A stretch of 64,000 nucleotides of DNA, taken from NCBI GenBank assembly GCA_963204915.1, contig CAUJHS010000022.1, forward strand, positions 496,001 to 560,000. The letters run 5' to 3'. Of this stretch, positions 45,933 to 55,349 are shown in pieces. Both the position numbers and the translations under genes were made by a program. The DNA comes from Planctomycetota bacterium (GTDB lineage Bacteria; Planctomycetota; Planctomycetia; Pirellulales; Pirellulaceae). The notes below the pieces were generated by a model. That model had not been told where the DNA came from. It searched no databases and worked only from the letters and a program-made list of their open reading frames with translations. The number at the start of each line of letters is the position of its first letter. Within the stretch, counting starts at the first letter, position 1.

Positions 45933-47300
45933 TTACGACTCAAGCAAACCGCGGTAGTTCCGCATTACCAAATGACTATCAATCTTTTGCACCAGGTCAA
46001 ACGCCACGCTTACCGCGATCAGCAAGCCCGTGCCCCCATAAAAGCTAGCCACATTAAAGCTAACGCCCAGGTAATTTGAGATCACCGTCGGAACGATCGC
46101 CACCAGCGCCAAGAAGCCGGCGCCGACGTAAGTGATCCGCACCATCACCTTTTCCAAATAGTCCGCGGTGCGTTTGCCGGGGCGATATCCAGGAATGAAC
46201 GTGCCGTAGTCCTTTAAATTCTCCGCCATCTCTTTGGGGTTGAATGTGATGGCCGTCCAGAAATAGCAGAAGAAGTAGATCAAAACGACATACAGCAAGT
46301 TATAGATAAACGACGTTCCGTTAAAAATTCCGCCGAGTGAAAACATGGTGTTCCGCCATCCTGGCGACTGAAACACCGCTCCCAGTCCCTGAAACAGCAT
46401 GGGAGGCAACATCAAAAGGCTACTAGCGAAGATGATCGGCATCACGCCAGCCTGATTGATCCGCAACGGCAAGTACTGCTTGGCGCCCCCATAAACGCGG
46501 CGTCCGCGCACGTGCTTGGCGCTTTGCGTAGGAATGCGGCGTTGACCCAAGGTGATAAACACAACTCCGAAAATCACCGCGACAAACAAAAACACAAGGA
46601 TGATGATTGTCTCGACGCCAATGACGCCTTTAGCCAACCCGACCAACTCCGGCTTCGCGTTGCGAATCAGTTCGAGGAACGCAATAGGCATGCGAGCCAA
46701 AATGCCAGCCATAATCAATAAGCTGATGCCATTGCCGATGCCGTACTCGTCAATCTGTTCGCCCAACCACATTAAGAAGATGGTGCCGCAAGTCATGATC
46801 ATTACGGCGGTAATCTGCCATCCAATGGAAAGGTTATTCCCGCTTAAAAACGCCGGGTTCACGGACGGAGGCGCCACCGCGTCGGAAGGGACCGCCATGA
46901 GCGAAAACTTCATGAACGCCCAGCTTTGCAGAATACACAAGAAGACCGTCAAATAGCGTGTGTACTCGTTGATCTTCTTGCGGCCCGTTTCGCCCTCCTT
47001 TCGCAGATCCTCCATCGGCTTCCAAACGCTGCCGAGGAGTTGAAAGATAATCGAGGCCGAAATGTAAGGCATAATGCCCAGACCGAAGATCGTCGCCTGC
47101 TGCAAGTCGCTCGCGGCAAAGATGGAGACTTGGCTCAACAAGCCCCCCAGGCCGTCAGAACTGCGGTTCATGGCCGCCTGGTTGAACATGGGCAGCGGAA
47201 TCGCCCATCCCACGCGATAAATGGCCAGAAAAAAGAGGGTTAATAATATCTTCTTCCGCAATTCCGGAATGGCGAAGACAATGCGGATTTTTTCCCACAT
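45933..47300 (-). CDS. secY: Protein translocase subunit SecY
   Basis: 455 aa with ten membrane helices, channel subunit of the Sec translocon. The start MWEKIRIVFAIPELRKKILLT, the plug region after helix 1, and the conserved GQRRIPTQSAKHVRG and LRINQAGVMPIIFASS loops are typical. It follows rplO by 165 nt in transcription direction. A Gln-Arg-Arg cytoplasmic loop binds the ribosome and SecA. Confidence 0.95.
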   Translation of the reverse strand: MWEKIRIVFAIPELRKKILLTLFFLAIYRVGWAIPLPMFNQAAMNRSSDGLGGLLSQVSIFAASDLQQATIFGLGIMPYISASIIFQLLGSVWKPMEDLRKEGETGRKKINEYTRYLTVFLCILQSWAFMKFSLMAVPSDAVAPPSVNPAFLSGNNLSIGWQITAVMIMTCGTIFLMWLGEQIDEYGIGNGISLLIMAGILARMPIAFLELIRNAKPELVGLAKGVIGVETIIILVFLFVAVIFGVVFITLGQRRIPTQSAKHVRGRRVYGGAKQYLPLRINQAGVMPIIFASSLLMLPPMLFQGLGAVFQSPGWRNTMFSLGGIFNGTSFIYNLLYVVLIYFFCYFWTAITFNPKEMAENLKDYGTFIPGYRPGKRTADYLEKVMVRITYVGAGFLALVAIVPTVISNYLGVSFNVASFYGGTGLLIAVSVAFDLVQKIDSHLVMRNYRGLLES

Positions 47301-47465
47301 AACGGCTCGATCCGTCTTGGATAGGTAATGGGGCGAAGCAGCTCGGGTTCCATCCCGCGCGGGTAACTAAACGCTATCGATGTGTCTGGGTTCGACGCAC
47401 GGACTGCGGCTGCTACTTTTTCCGATCAACAAACCATGATCACGCACAATTCGTACCCGCCGCGA

Positions 47466-47957
47466 TTACTTGGCCTGCTTCTTTTTCTCGTTCTTAACAA
47501 CTGGAGCGCGGCCGGGCAACACCACTACTTCACCCCCAGCGCTACGAATCTTATCTTCCGCCGATTTGCTAAAGCGGTGCGCACTTACCTTAAGCTTCTT
47601 GGTTAGCTCGCCGTTGCCGAGAATCTTGAGCTGGTCGTAACGGCTTTTGAGCAACCCGGAAGTCTTCAAGGTGTCGGGCGTTACTTCCGCGTTTACCTCA
47701 AAAACGTTCTCCAAATCCTCCACATTCACCGCGGCTACTGTCAAGGCGAATTTATTGTGGAAGCCGCGCTTCGGGACGCGCCGCACGAGCGGCATTTGCC
47801 CCCCTTGGAACGAAGGTTTCCGCGAATATCCCGAACGCGACCGGGCGCCCTTTTGGCCACGGCCAGCCCGCTTACCCGTACCCGAACCGATACCGCGGCC
47901 CAAACGTTTACGGCGGCGGTTGGTTTCTACTCCACGATGGACTTCATTTAGATTCAT
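47466..47957 (-). CDS. rplO: 50S ribosomal protein L15
   Basis: 163 aa. Glycine/arginine-rich N-terminal arm ([20 protein letters not shown]), GFEGGQMPL-like [17 protein letters not shown] core and the L15 beta domain at the C-terminus. The ATG overlaps the rpsE stop (ATGA, 47954-47957), so it is translationally coupled. rpmD (L30), which often lies between rpsE and rplO, is absent. Confidence 0.95.
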   Translation of the reverse strand: MNLNEVHRGVETNRRRKRLGRGIGSGTGKRAGRGQKGARSRSGYSRKPSFQGGQMPLVRRVPKRGFHNKFALTVAAVNVEDLENVFEVNAEVTPDTLKTSGLLKSRYDQLKILGNGELTKKLKVSAHRFSKSAEDKIRSAGGEVVVLPGRAPVVKNEKKKQAK

Positions 47958-48463
47958 GTCAGGCTCACTCCACGCAATCGTTCAATGTCTTGTTGCGTGC
48001 GCAGGTTCTTCAAGGCTTCAATCGTCGCCTTGACCAACGTCACGGGGTTTGTCGAGCCAAAACTCTTGGTGAGAATATCGGTCACCCCGGCAGCCTCGCA
48101 CACGGCGCGCACTGCAGCGCCAGCAATTACCCCGGTACCAGGCGCCGCTGGCAAGAGAATGACTTCTGCGGCGCCATACCGCCCCTTGATTTGATGAGGA
48201 ATTGTGCCGCTAAGAATGGGTACTTCCACCATGTTTCGCGTGGCTTGCTTCTGCGCTTTTTCGACGCTTGGCGGCACTTCATTGGCTTTGCCGTAACCCC
48301 ACCCCACACGGCCCTGACCGTCGCCGACGACGACCATCGCCGCGAAACTGAACCGTCGGCCGCCCTTGACCACTGCGGCGCACCGCTTGATCTTGACGAC
48401 CTTATCGATGTAGCCCTCGCGGGCCGTCCTGTCACTACGTTCGCGTTGTCCGGATTTCGCCAC
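47954..48463 (-). CDS. rpsE: 30S ribosomal protein S5
   Basis: 169 aa. Double-stranded RNA-binding-like N-terminus with the family core [37 protein letters not shown] and the C-terminal [18 protein letters not shown]. The start is ambiguous: GTG 48463 gives the usual MAKSGQRE-like start, TTG 48475 adds four residues. It overlaps rplO by 4 nt. It lies 51 nt from rplR. Confidence 0.94.
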   Translation of the reverse strand: MAKSGQRERSDRTAREGYIDKVVKIKRCAAVVKGGRRFSFAAMVVVGDGQGRVGWGYGKANEVPPSVEKAQKQATRNMVEVPILSGTIPHQIKGRYGAAEVILLPAAPGTGVIAGAAVRAVCEAAGVTDILTKSFGSTNPVTLVKATIEALKNLRTQQDIERLRGVSLT

Positions 48464-48514
48464 GGCTAAGCCCAACGTGCTAAATAGGTGAATGAACGAA
48501 CTGGCTAAGGGATC

Positions 48515-48883
48515 TTACAGGGACAATCCCGCTTCCCGCGCCGCATCGGCCAATGCCGCGATGCGACCATGATACTTGTAATGGGCGCGGTCAAACCGCA
48601 CCGCCTGAATGCCGGCCGCCAGAGCTCGCTCGGCAATAATCTTGCCAAGCTTCGTCGCCGCATCCTTGTTGCCGCCGTATCCAATGTCGCTGCGAACATT
48701 CGCATCACGCGTGCTGGCCGAAACAAGCGTCTTGCCAGCTTCGTCATCAATGACTTGCACGGCGATGTTCTTGTTGCTGCGATACACGCTCATACGCGGA
48801 CGATCGGGCGTTCCTCGAACTTTGCTACGGACGTGAAAACGTCGCCTTTGGCGGCGCCCGTTGATTGTTCTCTGATGATTCAT
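48515..48883 (-). CDS. rplR: 50S ribosomal protein L18
   Basis: 122 aa. Binds 5S rRNA. The [31 protein letters not shown] and [21 protein letters not shown] segments fit the L18 family well. It is slightly longer at the N-terminus than E. coli L18 (117 aa). It lies after rplF with a 141-nt gap, the largest inside the spc part. Confidence 0.94.
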   Translation of the reverse strand: MNHQRTINGRRQRRRFHVRSKVRGTPDRPRMSVYRSNKNIAVQVIDDEAGKTLVSASTRDANVRSDIGYGGNKDAATKLGKIIAERALAAGIQAVRFDRAHYKYHGRIAALADAAREAGLSL

Positions 48884-49024
48884 CGACTTGGCCCTACAAA
48901 GGAAAGCTCCGCGAATAAGAGCCTTCGAGGAGGGAAACTGGCTTGTTAGTTACAACGTACTTTGCCGAAGCGCTACGCTCATGATCTGAGCAGGAACGCC
49001 ATATTCTATTTTCATCGAGCGAGA

Positions 49025-49567
49025 TTAAGTCGCGGACTTACCCGGTTTAATCTTCACTTGCTCACCCTGATAACGTACGCCCTTGCCCTTGTAGGGTTCC
49101 GGCTTGCGTACAGCACGGGCCTCGGCGGCGAACTGACCGACCTTTTGCTTGTCACAACCGCGAACGACGACATGCGTCGCATCGGGGCACGTGACCTCCA
49201 GCCCCTTAGGAATAGTTAGTTGAATTTCGTTGGCGTAACCCACACGCAACTTAAGCACATTGCCGGCAACGGAAGCCTGATAACCTACGCCGACGATCTC
49301 CAGACGTTTTTCGTACTTTTCCCGAACGCCTTGGACCATGTTCTGTAATAAAGCTCGGGTCAATCCATGATACGCGCGGCTCTCGCGATCATCGTCTTCA
49401 CGACTTACAAGAATCTGCTTGCTATCGCTGTCGAAGGCGACTTTAATCTCGGGACGATGCTCAATGGCTAACTCGCCTTGCGGGCCGCCAATGGTCACCT
49501 TACGTCCTTGAATCGCGACCTTGACATCGCCGGGGACTTGAACGGGCAATTTGCCGATGCGGGACAT
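49025..49567 (-). CDS. rplF: 50S ribosomal protein L6
   Basis: 180 aa with two repeated domains. SRIGKLPVQVPGDVKVAIQGRKVTIGGPQGEL is the first domain, and VGYQASVAGNVLKLRVGYANE plus PEPYKGKGVRYQGEQVKIKPGKS in the second are diagnostic. It lies 71 nt from rpsH on the same strand. Confidence 0.95.
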   Translation of the reverse strand: MSRIGKLPVQVPGDVKVAIQGRKVTIGGPQGELAIEHRPEIKVAFDSDSKQILVSREDDDRESRAYHGLTRALLQNMVQGVREKYEKRLEIVGVGYQASVAGNVLKLRVGYANEIQLTIPKGLEVTCPDATHVVVRGCDKQKVGQFAAEARAVRKPEPYKGKGVRYQGEQVKIKPGKSAT

Positions 49568-49638
49568 GGCACACGGATCTCAACGATACAGGAATGCGAA
49601 ACACAGGACACACACCGGACGGCTACGCCGCAGCGATG

Positions 49639-50034
49639 CTACCAAATTTGGGCGAGTACCTCGCCGCCCAAATTACGCTGCCGGGCCTCACGGTCCGAAA
49701 CCACGCCCCGACTCGTGCTAATGATGGAAATACCCATTCCATTGAGCACCGGGCGGAGATCCCGCGCTTTGGAGTAAATGCGCCGGCCCGGCTTGCTGAC
49801 GCGTTTGACGTGTTGAATCACGCGCTCGCCGTTAGGGCCGTACTTCAACTCGATGCGCAACTGCTTGATTGGCTCGCCTTCTACTTCTTGCCAATCCCAA
49901 ATGTAGCCCTCGCGCTTGAGGACGTCGGCCACACCCCGCTTGACCTTCGAGGCGGGCATCTCGACGTGCGGCCGCTCGACGCGGACCGCGTTGCGGATGC
50001 GGGTCAACATGTCCGAAATCGGATCGGTCATCAT
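49639..50034 (-). CDS. rpsH: 30S ribosomal protein S8
   Basis: 131 aa. Central-domain 16S rRNA-binding protein. MTDPISDMLTRIRNAVRVERPHVEMPASKVK at the N-terminus and the C-terminal STSRGVVSDREARQRNLGGEVLAQIW are typical. ATG 50034 and ATG 50031 are adjacent. It lies 15 nt from rpsN. S8 often autoregulates the spc operon, but no target site could be confirmed here. Confidence 0.95.
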   Translation of the reverse strand: MMTDPISDMLTRIRNAVRVERPHVEMPASKVKRGVADVLKREGYIWDWQEVEGEPIKQLRIELKYGPNGERVIQHVKRVSKPGRRIYSKARDLRPVLNGMGISIISTSRGVVSDREARQRNLGGEVLAQIW

Positions 50035-50049
50035 ACGCAGTCGTTCCCT

Positions 50050-50235
50050 TTACCAGCTAGCCTTACGAACGCCCGGAATCATCCCCTGGTCTGCATACTT
50101 GCGAAAGCAAATACGGCAGATGCCGAATTTGCGATAGACAGCGCGAGGGCGGCCGCAAAGCTTGCAGCGATGCTCCTGGCGAGTCGAGAACTTCGGCACG
50201 CGTTTGGCCTTGGCGATCTTCGATTTGCTTGCCAT
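50050..50235 (-). CDS. rpsN: 30S ribosomal protein S14, zinc type
   Basis: 61 aa, the short zinc-binding form. The CKLCGR and [10 protein letters not shown] pairs form the C+ zinc site, unlike the 100-residue C- S14 of E. coli. It ends with [18 protein letters not shown]. It is in the normal spc order between rplE and rpsH. Confidence 0.95.
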   Translation of the reverse strand: MASKSKIAKAKRVPKFSTRQEHRCKLCGRPRAVYRKFGICRICFRKYADQGMIPGVRKASW

Positions 50236-50313
50236 AGGTGTGGTGTAAGGCGGTTTAAGTCCGCCGGTGAATGAATTGCTTGAACGCGACTGTTGTGCAA
50301 CGATGCGAACGAC

Positions 50314-50892
50314 TTAGGCGGCGCCCGCCGTGCCCGACGCGGCCCGGAACGGCATCCCGAACAATCGCAACATCTCACGCGCTTCGTCGTTCGAGCGAGC
50401 CGTCGTGACAATCGTGATGTTCATGCCCTGGGGCCGGGTATATTTGTCCGGGTTTAGTTCGGGGAACACCAATTGTTCCGCCAAACCCAGGCTGTAATTG
50501 CCTCGGCCGTCAAACCCGTCCGGATTCAAGCCGCGAAAATCGCGCACACGGGGCAATGCAATCGAAATCAAACGGTCGAGAAACTCGTACATCCGTTGCT
50601 TGCGAAGCGTTACTTTGCAGCCAATCGGCATATTCTCCCGCAGCTTAAAGCCAGCGATGGCTTTGCGCGAGTTCGTAATGATCGGCTTCTGACCCGTGAT
50701 GTCGGCCATGGCCTCGACGGCGACCTCCAAGTGTTTCTTTTCTTGGATGGCGCTGCCAACGCCCATATTGATCACAATCTTCTCAAGCTTGGGAAGCGAG
50801 TGCCGGTTGTCGCGGCCGAACGCCTTCGCCATCGCAGGAAGAATTTCTTTTTCGTAACGTTCCTGAAGTCGGGGGACGTATTTTTTGCTCAT
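50314..50892 (-). CDS. rplE: 50S ribosomal protein L5
   Basis: 192 aa. Binds 5S rRNA and helix 84 of 23[36 protein letters not shown] and [23 protein letters not shown] fit L5. ATG 50892 gives the family N-terminus [13 protein letters not shown]. It begins only 5 nt after the rplN stop, so there is no room for rplX (L24), which normally sits here. Confidence 0.95.
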   Translation of the reverse strand: MSKKYVPRLQERYEKEILPAMAKAFGRDNRHSLPKLEKIVINMGVGSAIQEKKHLEVAVEAMADITGQKPIITNSRKAIAGFKLRENMPIGCKVTLRKQRMYEFLDRLISIALPRVRDFRGLNPDGFDGRGNYSLGLAEQLVFPELNPDKYTRPQGMNITIVTTARSNDEAREMLRLFGMPFRAASGTAGAA

Positions 50893-50897
50893 TTGCG

Positions 50898-51266
50898 CTA
50901 TACCACTTCGGCCGCGAGACTGACGATTTTCATAAAATTCTTTTCGCGTAACTCGCGGGCCACTGCACCGAAAATACGTGTGCCCCGCGGGTTCTTTTCG
51001 TTGTCGATAATCACCACAGCATTGCTGTCGAACCGGATGTAACTGCCATCGGGCCGGCGCGTCGGCTGTTTGCAACGCACAATGACCGCCCGGACAACGG
51101 CTTTCTTCTTGACATCGCTGCCGGGGATCACGCTTTTCACACTACATACAATGATGTCGCCCAGTCCCGCGTACCGACGGCGGGAGCCGCCCAACACCTT
51201 GATGCACATGACTTCTTTGGCCCCGGTGTTGTCGGCCACTTGAAGGCGGGTTTCTTGCTGAATCAT
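50898..51266 (-). CDS. rplN: 50S ribosomal protein L14
   Basis: 122 aa, exactly family length. [33 protein letters not shown] and [34 protein letters not shown] are nearly invariant. ATG 51266 was chosen over a longer frame. It is 107 nt downstream of rpsQ. Confidence 0.96.
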   Translation of the reverse strand: MIQQETRLQVADNTGAKEVMCIKVLGGSRRRYAGLGDIIVCSVKSVIPGSDVKKKAVVRAVIVRCKQPTRRPDGSYIRFDSNAVVIIDNEKNPRGTRIFGAVARELREKNFMKIVSLAAEVV

Positions 51267-51373
51267 AGCAGTAACGGGCGGATCGTGTAGGGTTGCTTGT
51301 CTTAGGTGCGGTGTTTCGTGCGAGAGCCGGTTTTTTTCCCAGAGTTCGCAAACAGTCGCGAACGCGAGAATCA

Positions 51374-51736
51374 TCACTCCTGCGCGGGCGGTTGTTCCTC
51401 GGCATGCTTGTGCTCGCCAATTGCGGCCTCTTCTTGTGCAGCCATATCAGCCAACGTCGAACCCGCCGCACGCAATGCGGCTATGTCTACGCCTCGACTC
51501 TTTTCGACCACTCGCACCAATTCCCACCGCTTGGTCTTAGATCGCGGGCGCGACTCGACGATCTCAACCGTGTCGCCATGATGCGACTGATTCTCCTCAT
51601 CGTGCACGTGGCACACCGTGCGGCGGCGAATGTATTTGCCGTAGCGAGGGTGCTTCACGCGTCGAGGGATCTCGACCACCCGCGTCTTGTTCATTTTGTC
51701 GCTTGTCACGACGCCGACTTCAACACGTTTTGGCAT
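51374..51736 (-). CDS. rpsQ: 30S ribosomal protein S17, C-terminally extended
   Basis: 120 aa, compared with about 84 in E. coli. Residues 1-80 are a normal S17 ([52 protein letters not shown]). The last 40 residues (ALRAAGSTL ... [12 protein letters not shown]) are acidic and Ala/Glu-rich, a likely disordered tail. Such tails occur in several planctomycete ribosomal proteins. Confidence 0.93.
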   Translation of the reverse strand: MPKRVEVGVVTSDKMNKTRVVEIPRRVKHPRYGKYIRRRTVCHVHDEENQSHHGDTVEIVESRPRSKTKRWELVRVVEKSRGVDIAALRAAGSTLADMAAQEEAAIGEHKHAEEQPPAQE

Positions 51737-51804
51737 GGCTGGCTGTTTCGACCGCTCGGGGCTGGGTTTCGCGAAGGTCGCCGATGGGCTTAGCGTTACG
51801 AAAA

Positions 51805-52005
51805 TTACTTCTTGGCGGCGAGCTCACGCTCGCGCTGGACCGTCTTGATGCGTGCAATCAACCGACGATGTCGACGCAGCTCGCTCGGCGCGTCAAGGCG
51901 TTCGGTTTGGGCTTGAATGCGTAAACGAAACAAGGTATCGACCGTTTCGTTATAGGTCAGGCCGAGCTGTTCGTCGCTCATGTCTCGAAGTTCGGAAGCA
52001 TTCAT
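51805..52005 (-). CDS. rpmC: 50S ribosomal protein L29
   Basis: 66 aa two-helix protein near the exit tunnel. The [24 protein letters not shown] and [17 protein letters not shown] helices are family-typical. It lies between rplP and rpsQ in standard order. Confidence 0.93.
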   Translation of the reverse strand: MNASELRDMSDEQLGLTYNETVDTLFRLRIQAQTERLDAPSELRRHRRLIARIKTVQRERELAAKK

Positions 52006-52129
52006 GAAATCATCTCAGTAAGTCGAAGTCTCGGGCTGCGTGCGGCTCAAACGACAACCTTTCACGGTTTCAACACGGTAGGCATTCCACGCTATCCAGC
52101 TCGAATGCCCCGTTGCGGCGCCGCTTGGT

Positions 52130-52555
52130 TTATGCGCCCACCGCGGGACGACGTTTTACGAATCGCACGCGAACCGGCATCTTATGTGCAAGACGCGCAA
52201 AGCACACACGAGCTTGCTGTTCGGTCACACCGCCGAGTTCATACAGCACGGTCCCGGGCTTTACAGTTGCGACCCAAAATTCGGGCTCGCCCTTACCCTT
52301 ACCCATGCGCGTTTCTAACGGACGCGAAGTAATGGACTTGTGCGGAAACACGCGAACGTAAAGCCGTCCTTCGCCGCGAACATACTGCTGAGCGGCGATA
52401 CGACCTGCTTCGATGGTTTGGGCCTTGATCCAGCCGGGTTGCGTCGCCTGAAGACCAAAGTCGCCGAACACTACGCGGTTGCCGCGGGTCGCATTACCTT
52501 TTATACGTCTTCTTTGGCTTTTTCGGTGCTTGACCCGCTTGGGCATCAGAGCCAT
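52130..52555 (-). CDS. rplP: 50S ribosomal protein L16
   Basis: 141 aa. MPKRVKHRKSQRRRIKGNATRGN is the family N-terminus, and VFPHKSITSRPLETRMGKGKGEPEFW is diagnostic. ATG 52555 and ATG 52546 are both plausible, the latter giving the more standard start. The 5' end overlaps the 3' end of rpsC by 62 nt (53 nt with the later start), an unusually long overlap for two ribosomal genes. Confidence 0.93.
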   Translation of the reverse strand: MALMPKRVKHRKSQRRRIKGNATRGNRVVFGDFGLQATQPGWIKAQTIEAGRIAAQQYVRGEGRLYVRVFPHKSITSRPLETRMGKGKGEPEFWVATVKPGTVLYELGGVTEQQARVCFARLAHKMPVRVRFVKRRPAVGA

Positions 52556-53198
52556 CTTGTTGGTCTCCTTCAATCATGCCTTGGTGAATCCAAACTTGTA
52601 CGCCAATATGGCCCTGCGCCGTTTTGGCCTCAGCGAAGCCGTAGTCGATCTTGGCTCGAAGCGTGCTGAGCGGAACCGAGCCGAGACTTTGCTTTTCGCA
52701 GCGAGCCATTTCGGCGCCGCCAAGCCGTCCAGCTAACTGAACGCGGATGCCCTTGGCTCCCGCTTCCATGGTCTGTTCCATCACTCGCTTCATCGCACGA
52801 CGGAAGGCCGCGCGACGCCCAAGCTGGCCTGCCAGATCCTCGGCCACGAGTTGGGCCTGAATCTCCGGCTTCGATAGTTCTTCAATTTTCAGATTGACGC
52901 GTCGGCCAATGAGGTTCTGCAGTTCTTCTTGCAGCAACTCAACCTCTTGACCCTTCTTGCCAATAATCAAGCCAGGCCGCGCCACATACAACATCACCTT
53001 GACTTCATCCCGCGTGCGCTCGATCTCGATTCGATCGATTCCGGCGTTGTAGTACTTGGGATTCGTCTTGATGAATTTGCGAACCTTCATGTCCTCGACC
53101 AGCAGGTCGGAGAACTCTTTCTTATTGGCGTACCAACGGCTCTTCCAGCCGTAGGTCACACCGGTGCGATACCCGACCGGATTGACTTTTTGACCCAT
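52494..53198 (-). CDS. rpsC: 30S ribosomal protein S3
   Basis: 234 aa. KH domain with RPGLIIGKKGQEVELLQEEL and the family MGQKVNPVGYRTG start. The RRAAFRRAMKRVMEQTMEAGAKGIRVQLAGRLGGAEMAR segment is diagnostic. The extra C-terminal tail of about 20 residues (GSDAQAGQ, ending KKPKKTYKR) is lysine-rich and is encoded inside the rplP 5' end. It follows rplV by 4 nt. Confidence 0.95.
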   Translation of the reverse strand: MGQKVNPVGYRTGVTYGWKSRWYANKKEFSDLLVEDMKVRKFIKTNPKYYNAGIDRIEIERTRDEVKVMLYVARPGLIIGKKGQEVELLQEELQNLIGRRVNLKIEELSKPEIQAQLVAEDLAGQLGRRAAFRRAMKRVMEQTMEAGAKGIRVQLAGRLGGAEMARCEKQSLGSVPLSTLRAKIDYGFAEAKTAQGHIGVQVWIHQGMIEGDQQDGSDAQAGQAPKKPKKTYKR

Positions 53199-53202
53199 AT
53201 GG

Positions 53203-53559
53203 TTAGGCGTCCTCCAAGGCGTCGTAATCTTCTAGCACCACGCTAATGTGCGACATGCGCCGTTTGATCATAAAGGCCATGCCGCGCGCTTGCGGGCGAA
53301 TGCGCTTGAACATGGGGCCGCCGTCAACACGGCAGTCCACAACCACCAGGTTGTCAAGACTTACCGGGCGATCGGCGTTCTCCTGGGCGTTACCCATGGC
53401 GCTGCGAATGACCTTTTCGAGCATCCGGGCGCCGCGATGGGGCTGATACTTCAAAATATCCAACGCCTCATCAGCGAACTTGCCGCGCACCAAGTCAGCC
53501 AACGGCCGCACTTTGCGAGCGCTGATACGGGCGTAACGATGTGTGGCCTGAAAGGGCAT
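53203..53559 (-). CDS. rplV: 50S ribosomal protein L22
   Basis: 118 aa. RISARKVRPLADLVRGKFADEALDILKYQPHRGARMLEKV and the tunnel-lining loop RIRPQARGMAFMIKRRMSHI are family-typical. ATG 53559 gives the normal start, the longer frame is not family-like. It is 106 nt from rpsS. Confidence 0.95.
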   Translation of the reverse strand: MPFQATHRYARISARKVRPLADLVRGKFADEALDILKYQPHRGARMLEKVIRSAMGNAQENADRPVSLDNLVVVDCRVDGGPMFKRIRPQARGMAFMIKRRMSHISVVLEDYDALEDA

Positions 53560-53665
53560 ACGAAAATTCCAAAAAATTACCGACTGCAAGCTGCCGGCTG
53601 TATTAAACCCGTGTGTGGCTTAAGGCAGGGAGCGGCTGGCGGGACCTGTCTTGCCGCAACTTACG

Positions 53666-53938
53666 CTACTTCTTGCCGCCCTTACCGCCGTGACCGCGGA
53701 AGGTGCGGGTGGGGGCAAACTCGCCGAGCTTGTGGCCGACCATGTCTTCGGTCACAAACACCTTCAAGTGCACCTTGCCGTTATGCACCATGAACGTGTG
53801 TCCGACAAACTCCGGCACAATCGTGCAGGCGCGAGCCCACGTCTTGATCAAATCTTTCTTGCCCGCTTCGTCCATCCGCGCTACCTTGCGATAGAGCTTC
53901 GGATCAACGTAAGGGCCTTTCTTGAGGGATCGACTCAT
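53666..53938 (-). CDS. rpsS: 30S ribosomal protein S19
   Basis: 90 aa. [19 protein letters not shown] start and [46 protein letters not shown] core are near-invariant. It lies between rplB and rplV, as in E. coli. Confidence 0.96.
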   Translation of the reverse strand: MSRSLKKGPYVDPKLYRKVARMDEAGKKDLIKTWARACTIVPEFVGHTFMVHNGKVHLKVFVTEDMVGHKLGEFAPTRTFRGHGGKGGKK

Positions 53939-54041
53939 AGGTTTTTGTGGGGCAGGTCATCATGCCCGCCGGGTTCAGGCAACTTGATTATGCTTGAGTC
54001 ATACCGGGGCCATTCAGTCGTCCCCGGCTTGCACGTGTCTA

Positions 54042-54902
54042 CTACTTGGGCAACCGCAATTGACCATAACGGCGCGACTTGCGGCGGCGAACAATGGCGG
54101 AATTCGATGGCTTGCGGCGTTTACGAGTCGCACCGCCCTTTGCCAACTTACCCGTAGGGCTAACCGGATGGCGACCACCTTTCGTGCGGCCTTCACCGCC
54201 ACCGTGTGGATGGTCGATCGGATTCATGGCGGTACCGCGCACATGAGGCCGGCGCCCCATCCATCGCTTGCGCCCCGCTTTTCCCAACTCGATGTTCATG
54301 TGGTCCGAGTTGCCCACTTTGCCGAGCGTCGCACGGCAAGTAGCAGGAATACGTCGAATTTCGCCACTGGGAAGCGTAATCTGAGCCCAATCCGCATCGC
54401 GAGCCATTAGCGTAGCCGATGAACCAGCGCTACGGCACAGGGCGGCGCCGCGACCTGGACGCATTTCAATGCTGTGAATTTCGGTACCCAGCGGAATGCG
54501 ACTCAACGGCAGACAATTTCCAACTTTCGGCGCTGCCTCGGGACCGCTTTCGACCGTATCACCCTGCTTTAAGCCGTCAGGCGCGATGATATACCGCTTC
54601 TCACCGTCAACGTAATACAGCAAGGCGATTCGAGCGCTGCGATTCGGGTCGTATTGAATCGAATGCACCTTCGCCTTAACGCCATCTTTGTCCCGCTTAA
54701 AATCAATCAACCGATATTGGCGCTTATGGCCGCCGCCACGATGCCGGGAGGTAATCACGCCCTGATTATTGCGACCACCCTTCTTGCGCAGGGGCCGCAA
54801 CAAACTCTTCTCCGGCTTGGCGCCGGGCGTCAGCTCCGCAAAGTCGCTCACGGTGGCATTACGCCGCCCCGGCGAAGTCGGTCGGTATCTACGAATTCCC
54901 AT
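54042..54902 (-). CDS. rplB: 50S ribosomal protein L2
   Basis: 286 aa (E. coli 273). [29 protein letters not shown] near residue 45-70 and [25 protein letters not shown] with the invariant His of the peptidyl-transferase region near residue 230 identify it. It is slightly shortened or replaced at the N-terminus ([21 protein letters not shown]). It follows rplW by 82 nt. Confidence 0.96.
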   Translation of the reverse strand: MGIRRYRPTSPGRRNATVSDFAELTPGAKPEKSLLRPLRKKGGRNNQGVITSRHRGGGHKRQYRLIDFKRDKDGVKAKVHSIQYDPNRSARIALLYYVDGEKRYIIAPDGLKQGDTVESGPEAAPKVGNCLPLSRIPLGTEIHSIEMRPGRGAALCRSAGSSATLMARDADWAQITLPSGEIRRIPATCRATLGKVGNSDHMNIELGKAGRKRWMGRRPHVRGTAMNPIDHPHGGGEGRTKGGRHPVSPTGKLAKGGATRKRRKPSNSAIVRRRKSRRYGQLRLPK

Positions 54903-54984
54903 GGTCCCACATCCAATCGTTACTTAATATCACGCAACCGGCCATGACCGACGGCTCACGGCGACGTCGCAGACCCTACACTTC

Positions 54985-55344
54985 TTAGAAGAAGTCGATC
55001 CGATGCTCGTCGCCAAGGGTCACAATCGCCTTTTTCCAGTCGCTGGTGTAACCACTGCGAAAACGATGACGCCGCGGCTTCCCCTTGCGGTTTTGCGTGC
55101 AAATCTTGACCACCTTAACATCCCACAGATGCTCAATGGCGCGACGCACGTCCTCTTTCGTCGCCAGGCGGCTCACCTCGAAGGTGTATTGATTCTGCAC
55201 CTGCGAACGAACCATATTCTTTTCAGTTATCACGGGCCGCACAATCACTTGATGCGGCTCCAACACGATCGAGGTGCTCGGACCGACACGGCGAACCGGC
55301 GGCTTTTTCCGGCTACTCTTCTTACGTGAGCGAAGATGTCCCAT
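54985..55344 (-). CDS. rplW: 50S ribosomal protein L23, N-terminally extended
   Basis: 119 aa. The C-terminal 80 residues are a normal L23 (VRPVITEKNMVRSQ, VKICTQNRKGKPRRHRF, SDWKKAIVTL). About 35 extra basic residues (MGHLRSRKKSSRKKPPVRR) come first. A GGAG site 8 nt before ATG 55344 supports the long form. It lies 5 nt from rplD. Confidence 0.93.
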   Translation of the reverse strand: MGHLRSRKKSSRKKPPVRRVGPSTSIVLEPHQVIVRPVITEKNMVRSQVQNQYTFEVSRLATKEDVRRAIEHLWDVKVVKICTQNRKGKPRRHRFRSGYTSDWKKAIVTLGDEHRIDFF

Positions 55345-55349
55345 AACTG

